Of a stretch of DNA of 6,487 nucleotides, positions 1 to 5,470 are shown in pieces. The translations under genes were made by a program, and so were the position numbers. The DNA lies in NCBI GenBank assembly GCA_030043175.1, contig JASHYD010000585.1, positions 1 through 6,487 of the forward strand, written 5' to 3'. Within the stretch, counting starts at the first letter, position 1, and every line of letters starts with the position of its first letter. The stretch comes from Xanthobacteraceae bacterium. GTDB lineage: Bacteria; Pseudomonadota; Alphaproteobacteria; Rhizobiales; Xanthobacteraceae. The notes beneath the pieces are model-generated. The model did not search any database and was not told the origin of the DNA. It was given only the letters and a program-made list of their open reading frames with translations.

Positions 1-1052
1 TTCAGGTACTGGTCGTAGGGCAGCACCGCCACCGTCTGCGCGCCCCAGAAGTCGTTGTACCAGACGGCGAGAAGGCCCATCAGTACCGGCAGGTTGCGGC
101 TAAACGGCGTGGTCCGGAAATGCTCGTCGATCGCGTGGAAGCCAGCCAGCATATCGTGGAAATGATCCGGACCGATGGCCAGCATAGTCGAGAGTCCGAT
201 CGCTGAGTCCATCGAGTAGCGGCCGCCGACCCAGTCCCAAAACTCGAACATATTGGCGGTGTCGATGCCGAATTCGGCGACTTTTTCAGCATTCGTCGAG
301 ACCGCAACAAAATGCTTGGCGACAGCCTTTGCATCGCCGCCAAGCCCCTGGAGCGACCAGTCGCGCGCGCTTTGTGCGTTGGTCATCGTCTCAAGCGTCG
401 TGAAGGTCTTCGAGGAGACGATGAACAGTGTCTCCGCCGGATCGAGATCGCGCGTTGCCTCGACGAAATCCGTGCCGTCGACGTTGGAGATGAAGCGAAA
501 CGTCAAGGCGCGGTCGCTGTAATATCTGAGCGCCTCGCATGCCATCACCGGTCCGAGATCAGAGCCGCCAATGCCGATATTAACGACGTTGCGGATCGGC
601 TTGCCACTGTGGCCTTTCCATTGGCCGCTGCGGATACGGTTGGCGAAGTCAGCCATCTTGTCGAGGACGGCGTGAACTTCTGGCACGACGTTCTTGCCAT
701 CGACGATAATGGATTGCCCTTTGGGCGCGCGCAGCGCCACATGCAGAACAGCGCGATTTTCCGTGACGTTGATTCTGTCGCCCCGAAACATCGCATCGAT
801 CCGGGTCCGCAGCCCGGCTTGTTCAGCAAGCTTGACGAGCAGCTTGAGGGTGTCGTCGTTAACGCGATTTTTCGAGTAATCCAGATAGACGCCGACGGCC
901 TCCGCGGTCATCCGTTTGCCGCGCGTCGGATCGTCGGCAAACAGGCGCCGCAGGTGCAGGCCCTGCATCGTCGCATGGTGGTCTTGGAGATCGCGCCAGA
1001 CGGCGCGCTGCCCTGTTGATTGGGTGACAGCCGTCTTCGATCGTGCAGTCAT
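1..1052 (-). CDS. pgi: Glucose-6-phosphate isomerase, N-terminal 350 residues (3' end off the left edge)
   Basis: Cytoplasmic enzyme interconverting glucose 6-phosphate and fructose 6-phosphate, linking glycolysis/gluconeogenesis with the pentose phosphate pathway. The frame is open from ATG 1050-1052 to the window edge, giving 350 of about 550 usual residues. Visible landmarks: GIGGSDLGP near residues 160-168; the phosphate-binding SSKTFTT at 213-219; the family signature [14 protein letters not shown] with the GGR arginine at 278; and NDFWGAQT followed by AVLPYDQYL at the truncated end. The start is supported by AAAGGA six bases upstream and by a normal N-terminal length. It lies 114 bases downstream of the broken tal gene on the same strand, suggesting an ancestral tal-pgi operon; fused Tal-Pgi proteins are known in related bacteria, but here the genes are separate. 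No lesion is visible. Catalytic residues in the C-terminal third are outside the window, so activity cannot be confirmed. Confidence 0.97.
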   Translation of the reverse strand, partial: MTARSKTAVTQSTGQRAVWRDLQDHHATMQGLHLRRLFADDPTRGKRMTAEAVGVYLDYSKNRVNDDTLKLLVKLAEQAGLRTRIDAMFRGDRINVTENRAVLHVALRAPKGQSIIVDGKNVVPEVHAVLDKMADFANRIRSGQWKGHSGKPIRNVVNIGIGGSDLGPVMACEALRYYSDRALTFRFISNVDGTDFVEATRDLDPAETLFIVSSKTFTTLETMTNAQSARDWSLQGLGGDAKAVAKHFVAVSTNAEKVAEFGIDTANMFEFWDWVGGRYSMDSAIGLSTMLAIGPDHFHDMLAGFHAIDEHFRTTPFSRNLPVLMGLLAVWYNDFWGAQTVAVLPYDQYL

Positions 1053-1058
1053 CTGCTA

Positions 1059-1064
1059 TCCTTT
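1059..1064 (-). promoter_or_regulatory. Ribosome binding site of pgi
   Basis: On the minus strand AAAGGA is followed by a six-base spacer (TAGCAG) and the ATG of pgi. This fixes the start at 1052. It also means pgi can be translated independently although translation of the upstream tal terminates early. Confidence 0.7.
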
Positions 1065-1166
1065 CTGATTGCCCAAGGGCGTCGCGCCTGGACCGCATCA
1101 CTGCGCGCGGATATGCCCTTTCCTGCCACAATAGAAACCCGCCACGGCACTCGAGCATCCATGCGG

Positions 1167-2248
1167 CTAGCTCGCTCGCTCAAGGACCGCGCATTTGGAC
1201 CTGATCACGACCATCAGATCGTTCCATGAGTTGACGAACGACCTGGCGCCTTCGTCTTGAAGCTGGACCGACAGCGAATGCACGTCGATGTTCGCCGCAG
1301 CGAACCGCGCGAGTATCACTTCGCAGTCGCCGCCATTCGCAGGCATTGTCGTGCCGATGACGCCGTGATCGGCGAGTGCTTTCAGAGTGCCCTCCGGCAT
1401 TGTGTTCACCGTGAATGGCGCGGCCAGGGCCTTGACGTAGAGAACATCCGAAGCCTCCGGATCTTTGGTGGCAGTGCTCGCCCATAGCAAGCGTTGCGGG
1501 CGCGCGCCGGCGTTATAGGCGCGCATCCATCGTGGTGAACTCAGCAGGCCAAGATAGGCCTTGTAGGCCCGCTTGGCGACGGCAATGCCGAGCTGGTTCT
1601 TGAGCGCCTCCGGCACCTTGCCGGCTATTGCAACGTCCCAGCGACTGACGAAGATCGACGCCACCGATCTCACATCGGGCCTCAATCCTGCGTCGATACG
1701 GCGTTCGATGCCGCGCATGAACGCCTCCGCGGCCGCAAGGTATTGGTCATCGGAGAACAGCAGAGTGACGTTGACCGGTATGCCTGCGAATATCGCTTCT
1801 TCGATCGCGGGCAACCCTTCCTTGGTGCCGGGTATCTTGATCCATTCGGTCGTTGTGCGAGTGCGTGCAGGGTCGTGGCCTCGGCAACCGTCGATTTGGT
1901 GTCGTGCGCCAGCAACGGCGAGACTTCAAGTGAAACCCAACCGTCCACGCCGCACGTTTGATCGTAGATCGGACGGAACAGATCCGCGGCCTCGGTGAGA
2001 TCCTCCAGCGCCAGCTCGAAGAAGAGCTTCCCGCCCGATTTGCCTTGCGCCAGTTTGCGTTTGATTGCGTCGTCGTAGTCTTTGCTATTCTTAATCGCGT
2101 GATCGAAGATCGTCGGGTTGGATGTCAACCCGGTGATCGCCAACTCCTCGATGTAATGCCGGAGCATGCGCGTCCTTAGCAAGTTGTGCGTGACATTATC
2201 GAGCCAAAGACTTTAGCCGAGATTGTGAAGTGTTCGAGTCGCGTTCAT
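1167..2248 (-). pseudogene. tal: Transaldolase, inactivated by a nonsense codon and a frameshift
   Basis: Transaldolase moves a dihydroxyacetone unit between sugar phosphates in the non-oxidative pentose phosphate pathway. Read through, the protein starts MNATRTLHNLG at ATG 2246-2248 and ends ERAS at the TAG 1167-1169, about 360 residues, normal for the Tal type associated with Pgi. Family landmarks are SLWLDN, TGLTSNPTIF, GWVSLEVSP, IKIPGT (Schiff-base lysine), NVTLLFS, SVASIFVSRWD, RPQRLLWAS and SWNDL. Lesion 1: codon 12 is TAA (minus-strand read of 2213-2215) where homologues have GQSLWLDN, so probably CAA/CAG to TAA. Lesion 2: after LHALAQRPN (to 1844) the frame changes to IKIPGT (from 1841 down); the net change is one base missing, or four. 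Restart at TTG 2180-2182 or ATG 2165-2167 would still meet the frameshift, leaving a fragment without the catalytic lysine that ends at 1682. No clear Shine-Dalgarno precedes ATG 2248. Unless recoding occurs, it is inactive. Confidence 0.9.
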
Positions 2249-2670
2249 GGCGCTATTTCGAGTGTGTGGCGCGACGATATCAGGACGAAGGCGTGGCCCA
2301 TCGCCTGCGAGCAGACAGTTGACCGCGCCATTGCAGCGTTCGACGACCACCAGATAGACATCAAATACGCCAACCGCCACTCGGTTCAATATATTGCGGA
2401 CACCTTCGTCGGCATTATCAGTTGGGGATCACAATAAGGTGCGAGATAGCGGTGGACCAACCGCTCGCGCCTTTCCTGTGGTTTGCCGAGCGGGCCGCGC
2501 TCGGCTGTGGCGGGCGGGGCGGCGGAGCCGAGCAACGCCGGCGCTCGAGGCGCGGAATCACATCGCGCCATCCCCGAACTCGGCGGCTTGGAGGCAATGT
2601 CGCAGCGCTCGACCAGATTGGGGTCTCCTTTGCTCACCTGGAACGTCGTTTCCTGGCCTTCACGCCAGAA
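2249..2670. other. Unassigned stretch between the tal start and the MFS remnant
   Basis: No recognised gene. The part next to tal (2249-2440) should hold its promoter, but I see no clear -35/-10 pair. An 83-codon plus-strand frame (2186-2437) ends CEQTVDRAIAAFDDHQ...FVGIISWGSQ; it overlaps the tal start and I cannot assign it. The minus strand is also open in frame with tal here, without a recognisable domain. The part at 2440-2670 is very GC-rich and open on both strands: minus 2386-2670 gives a Pro/Ala/Arg-rich tail, and plus 2422-2694 gives a 90-residue frame ending FAHLERRFLAFTPEADEI. Neither resembles a family I know. Rearranged or foreign DNA at the MFS breakpoint is possible. Confidence 0.5.
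2485..2505. repeat. GC-rich perfect inverted repeat (8-bp stem, 5-base loop)
   Basis: GCCGAGCG at 2485-2492 pairs with CGCTCGGC at 2498-2505 around the loop GGCCG. A second, overlapping pairing is possible: GCTCGGCT at 2499-2506 with AGCCGAGC at 2526-2533 over a 19-base loop, so two alternative hairpins compete for the same arm. No T-run follows on either strand, so this is not a standard intrinsic terminator. It could be a REP-like element or chance in GC-rich DNA. Confidence 0.5.
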
Positions 2671-3623
2671 GCGGATGAGATCAGCAACAATTAGCACTGT
2701 GAGCACGCCTAAAGTACTGCCGCTGATACCGTCGAGCTGTTGAATGAAAACAAGTAACCATGGATTCGTGGTCGCAGCAAATAACAGTGCTCGCACGGTC
2801 AAAGCGGCGAACCCCAACAATAGTAACGGTCGGCGACCCCAATTTTGAGGCTCTCGGGGCGTTCGGCGTGACGACAATTTGCGGTGCGATGATCAGTGCT
2901 GAGACGATTACGGAGGCAAGGGTTCCATGGCGACAAGCAATTTCTTCGCCTGCGAGGGGAACATCGAGGCGTTCGCGAACTGGAACAGAAACATGCAGCA
3001 CCCCCAATATGACCACGCCGTAGTTCTTACTTAGCACAAGCGTCGTGTTCTTGGGGGCAGTGTGGGTGCGTGGTGACCAGGTTGTCCTCAAGCGCGACCG
3101 AAGTGGATTTCACGCGAATGAATGCGGGACAGCGCCACAAGCAAGGGAAGCGCGAGTGCAGAAGAGGCGAGGAATATGGCCTGATAAGACAGAAAATAGC
3201 CGACAGCTCCCATCACTGCGGTAGTCATCAAGACTCCTGCCGAGGCAAAGCGTTGATTGCGTCCAAGCCGCTCCGCCAAAGCCGAGTGACCGACTAGACT
3301 TAGGCTGACCGCCGCGATAGCCGGCCCTAGCCTAGCAGAAGCCTAGCAGGCCTCCAGTCAACCCTTGTATCACGAGGGCAGCAAAGACCACCGGGCGGCA
3401 TGGCCACAGTGCGATCATGACGCGCTCACCGCAACCACAATCCCGCCCAGTGTGATCGGAGACCGCTTGGATCGCGTGAAATTTCTCATCAGCCAAAAGC
3501 ACTGCGACAAACGGACCGAACCCAGATTGCATTCCCGCGAGGAAGAAATGGATCCCGCCGAGCCCGTTCAGACTCGCACTGCAAGAATGCGGCGGTCACG
3601 TCGGGTGATGCGATGACGGCCAT
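2671..3623 (-). pseudogene. MFS permease (DHA1-like), multiply frameshifted and C-terminally truncated
   Basis: Remnant of an inner-membrane major facilitator protein, probably an efflux permease of unknown substrate. It starts at ATG 3621-3623 (MAVIASPDVTAAFLQ, GCGAGG ten bases upstream). The pieces in order are SLNGLGGIHFFLAGMQSGFGPFVAVLLADEK (about 3586-3490), LGGIVVAVSA, MIALWP...VVFAALVIQGLTGGLLG, LGPAIAAVSLSLVGHSALAERLGRNQRFAS, MGAVGYFLSYQAIFLA, SRIHSREIHFGRA, CMFLFQFANASMFP, LAGEEIACRHGTLASVIVSALIIAPQIVV, and WGRRPLLLLGFAALTV to LGVLTVLIVADLIR at 2671. These sit in different frames. Lesions: a frameshift near 3575; a shift in and a shift out around 3425-3490, flanking an apparent internal deletion of about 30 codons; a 16-base insertion near 3330-3350; a TGA at 3088-3090; shifts near 3000 and 2955; and one near 2845. 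The final helices (usually RGTGRFN onward, about 80-90 residues) are not found in any frame. Family assignment is from sequence resemblance; non-function is secure. Confidence 0.85.
3329..3349. repeat. 11-base tandem duplication inside the MFS remnant
   Basis: AGCCTAGCAG occurs at 3329-3338 and again at 3340-3349, separated by one A (period 11). On the coding strand the sequence needed for GGLLGPAIAAV is interrupted by a 16-base insert containing the extra copy. This throws the frame and creates a TAG. It looks like a replication-slippage insertion and is one of the inactivating lesions of the permease gene. Confidence 0.7.
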
Positions 3624-3925
3624 ACGTAGTGAACCTCGCCACCTGTTTCAGCCTGAACACTTATGAACTATCTATCTAGCAAGGGCCTAACAGGATGACT
3701 CAAAAAATTGCAGGAACTTATTGGGCCAAACTGCCGTTGTCCCGCCGTTCGGTTTGGACGAGGCGCGTTCTCGCTACGCTTCCACTCATCGTGCCTGCAA
3801 TGTTTTGGGCGAGGCACCTACCACAGCGCCGTGGAGCCGTCGCTTCCCGAGCTGGGCGATGCTCAGTTGGGCTACGCTGTAGAGCCGATACCAGTGGCGA
3901 CGCGGTTTGCGCCGCGCAGGGGAAC

Positions 3926-3957
3926 CTGATCGGCCGCCGATTGGCTGCGTTTTTTTT
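3926..3957 (+). terminator. Possible intrinsic-terminator-like hairpin with T8 tract
   Basis: CTGATCGG (3926-3933) can pair with CCGATTGG (3937-3944) around the loop CCG, with two G-U wobbles. Five bases later comes a run of eight T (3950-3957), the longest homopolymer in the window. CGCAG at 3915-3919 and CTGCG at 3945-3949 could extend the structure. Against it: the tract is not immediately after the stem, the loop is tight, and no recognised plus-strand gene lies upstream. Confidence 0.3.
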
Positions 3958-4070
3958 CGCTCGGTCACTGCCTCACGTCGACTGTGTCCACTTTGCACGC
4001 CTTCGAGGCCACATGGAGCGGCGAACACGAGGTTTCGGAGGTTTGCGTACAAGGGTGTTTCAAAAAACTC

Positions 4071-4193
4071 TTACAACCCATATTGGCGCTCGACGCGCAG
4101 ATCCTTCTCACGGCTGTGCGCTTCGTTGCAGCACAGCCCGCCGACGAACGTGTCGACCTCGGTGCTGTCGAGATCGAAGATGATCGCGGCCAT
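4071..4193 (-). pseudogene. Short frame resembling a HAD-hydrolase N-terminus
   Basis: A 40-codon frame begins ATG 4191-4193 with [16 protein letters not shown] and ends at TAA 4071-4073. Haloacid-dehalogenase phosphatases (for example phosphoglycolate phosphatase) begin with a hydrophobic strand and motif I, typically IIFDLDGTLVDT. Here DLDST keeps the DxDx(T/S) pattern, including nucleophile and acid/base aspartates. Nothing resembling motifs II-IV follows in the same frame, and a full protein would be over 200 residues. Either it is the stub of a deleted sugar-phosphate phosphatase or a chance match; the rest of the fragment is not diagnostic. Confidence 0.25.
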
Positions 4194-4314
4194 GTTGCAA
4201 CGACTAAGCACGGTCAGTCGTGAATGCAGCCGCCACCGCATGTTGTCCATCTGGATTTTCGGCCCTGCTTCGAGGCCAGAGCCAGCCAAAAGGCTGAAAA
4301 ACGACTCACCGCAT

Positions 4315-4319
4315 GAAGG
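4315..4319 (+). promoter_or_regulatory. Ribosome binding site of rpiA
   Basis: GAAGG sits seven bases before GTG 4327-4329. This decides the start: GTG gives an N-terminus ([18 protein letters not shown]) of normal length for RpiA, whereas the frame is open much further upstream to 3907 without family similarity. Confidence 0.65.
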
Positions 4320-4326
4320 CTTCGTT

Positions 4327-5373
4327 GTGACCAGCCTGGAGGACCGAAAGCGCGCCGCTTCAGCGCGGGCTGTCGAATTCGTGAAACCGGGGATGCGGGT
4401 TGGCGTCGGCACCGGGTCGACCGCGCGCCATTTCGTCGAACTGCTGGGCGCGCGCGTGCGCGCCGGCCTCGCCATGGTGGCAGTACCGACCTCCGAGGCC
4501 ACGCGCGCCCACGCCGCGCGGCTCGGCATCCCGCTCTCGACCCTCGACGAGACGCCGGAACTCGATCTCACGGTGGATGGCGCCGACGAGATCGCCCCCG
4601 ATCTCACAGTCATCAAAGGAGGCGGCGGCGCGTTGCTGCGGGAGAAGATTGTCGCCACCGCATCCGCATGCATGATTGTGATTGCGGACGATACCAAGTG
4701 GGTGCCGGCGCTGGGGCGTTTTCCGCTGCCGATCGAGGTGGTGCCGTTCGGCCTTACGGCGACCCGCCACGCTGTCGAGGCCGCTACCGCGGCCGCCGGA
4801 TGTCTGGGGCCGGCGGTTCTGCGCCGCACCCAGGAGGGCCATCCCTTCGTCACGGATAGCGGGCACCAGTTGCTCGATGCCTCGCTCGGCCGCATCCTCG
4901 ACCCCAAAGCACTGGCCGCGCGGCTTCCAGCGATTCAGGGCGTGGTCGAGCACGGGCTTTTCATCGGCCTCGTAGCGGCGGCCATCGTCGCCGGCTCGGA
5001 GGGGGTGCAAATCATCCAGGCCAACAGGATTTGGCTAGAGCAATATCGCGACGAGCCGCCAGGGCCAACATCGCCAATCTCGACATTGGCGCAGGCGAGC
5101 ACGAGAACGGTGCCGTTTCGCGGTCTCAAGGTCGACGCAGCCCATCGGCCGCTGCCTCACCGGCGTAGCGGTAGATTAGGCTATCGTCCCGTCGCCGATC
5201 ACCGATTGCTTTCAACGTGCCGGCGCGGATCCGTTGGGCTCGTGCAACGCATGAGAGGCATCAGCAGGCATGATGCATCCAGTGCTGTGCTTCCCTTGCC
5301 CTGCACGAAAACGCCTTATAGATTGCATGGAGGGCGGCAGGATCGCGGGCGTAACGTTCCCGAATTATATTAA
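4327..5373 (+). CDS. rpiA: Ribose-5-phosphate isomerase A, complete core with abnormal C-terminal run-on
   Basis: Cytoplasmic enzyme interconverting ribose 5-phosphate and ribulose 5-phosphate in the pentose phosphate pathway (and the Calvin cycle where present). From GTG 4327 the core shows GTGST (28-32), PTSEAT (54-59), DGADE (84-88), [11 protein letters not shown] (97-107) and ADDTKW (120-125). By alignment with E. coli RpiA, active-site D81, D84, K94, E103 and K121 correspond to D84, D87, K97, E106 and K124 here; all are kept. [14 protein letters not shown] and VVEHGLFIG complete the family pattern, and the core ends near GVQIIQA (residue 232, base 5022). RpiA is usually about 220-240 residues. 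Here the frame continues about 116 codons to TAA 5371-5373 with an Arg/Pro/His-rich, unrecognisable tail, suggesting the native stop was lost. A TAG in another frame at 5036-5038 would end the protein at a normal length if one indel near 5020 were reversed. The core is probably functional; the tail is doubtful. Confidence 0.93.
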   Translation: MTSLEDRKRAASARAVEFVKPGMRVGVGTGSTARHFVELLGARVRAGLAMVAVPTSEATRAHAARLGIPLSTLDETPELDLTVDGADEIAPDLTVIKGGGGALLREKIVATASACMIVIADDTKWVPALGRFPLPIEVVPFGLTATRHAVEAATAAAGCLGPAVLRRTQEGHPFVTDSGHQLLDASLGRILDPKALAARLPAIQGVVEHGLFIGLVAAAIVAGSEGVQIIQANRIWLEQYRDEPPGPTSPISTLAQASTRTVPFRGLKVDAAHRPLPHRRSGRLGYRPVADHRLLSTCRRGSVGLVQRMRGISRHDASSAVLPLPCTKTPYRLHGGRQDRGRNVPELY

Positions 5374-5433
5374 TCAGATGCCAAGACCTGGAAGCTGCCT
5401 TGATCGTAACGGGTTTCGGTCGGCTGTGGCAAT
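5039..5433. other. Region between the rpiA core and the ndh stop
   Basis: Formally covered to 5373 by the rpiA frame, but it has no recognisable coding content on the plus strand. It contains the hairpin at 5072-5091 and, on the minus strand, an open frame discussed separately (5261-5470). The two flanking genes converge here, so terminators for both are expected; I see no stem followed by a T-run. Confidence 0.45.
5072..5091. repeat. Perfect 7-bp inverted repeat after the rpiA core
   Basis: CGCCAAT (5072-5078) pairs with ATTGGCG (5085-5091) around the loop CTCGAC, about 50 bases beyond the expected end of RpiA. Its position fits a transcription-termination or mRNA-end structure for the ancestral rpiA, but no T tract follows, so a Rho-independent terminator is not shown. 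Confidence 0.4.
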
Positions 5434-5470
5434 CTAGCTCCTTCTTGAGGGTAGCGAAGAAGCCGGCTCC
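5261..5470 (-). other. Unassigned minus-strand frame beginning with an IS3-transposase-like motif
   Basis: Between the TGA at 5471-5473 and the TGA at 5261-5263 one minus-strand frame is open for 69 codons. It reads GAGFFATLKKELDCHSRP, then [29 protein letters not shown] resembles the segment around the third catalytic acid of IS3-family transposases (typically ESFFATLK.EL), but the expected E before FF is G here and the rest does not match. The first 30 or so bases overlap the end of ndh in another frame. It may be a transposase scrap or chance. Confidence 0.2.

Larger units (their letters stand above)
3624..4326. other. Intergenic stretch between the MFS start and rpiA, no convincing gene
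   Basis: About 700 bases. Plus-strand frames exist at 3695-4183, 3708-3929 and 3984-4223, and a long frame from 3907 runs into rpiA. None resembles a known family; the 3695 frame is rich in Arg and Cys, as expected of a non-coding reading. The part at 3640-3720 is relatively AT-rich and could carry the promoter of the leftward MFS gene, but I cannot define -35/-10 boxes. The part at 4071-4193 holds the HAD-like fragment listed separately. The bases just before 4327 are the rpiA leader, with a small hairpin CAGCC-AAAA-GGCTG at 4283-4296. This may be further degraded DNA. Confidence 0.5.

Noticed and set aside
312..1019. 235-codon plus-strand frame opposite pgi
   Set aside because: Antisense shadow; the minus-strand pgi reading carries all family motifs.
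1573..1998. 141-codon plus-strand frame opposite tal
   Set aside because: Antisense to clear transaldolase sequence and without similarity of its own.
1682..2182. Stand-alone 166-residue protein from the N-terminal tal frame
   Set aside because: Its last 51 residues are out-of-frame translation after the frameshift, and the true family start lies upstream at 2248.
3907..4326. In-frame N-terminal extension of rpiA back to 3907
   Set aside because: The extension is Arg/Ser/Pro-rich without family similarity, whereas GTG 4327 has a well-placed GAAGG and gives the normal RpiA N-terminus.
4071..4907. 278-codon minus-strand open frame across rpiA
   Set aside because: Antisense shadow of the rpiA codon pattern in GC-rich DNA; only its last 40 codons were kept as a weak HAD-like candidate.
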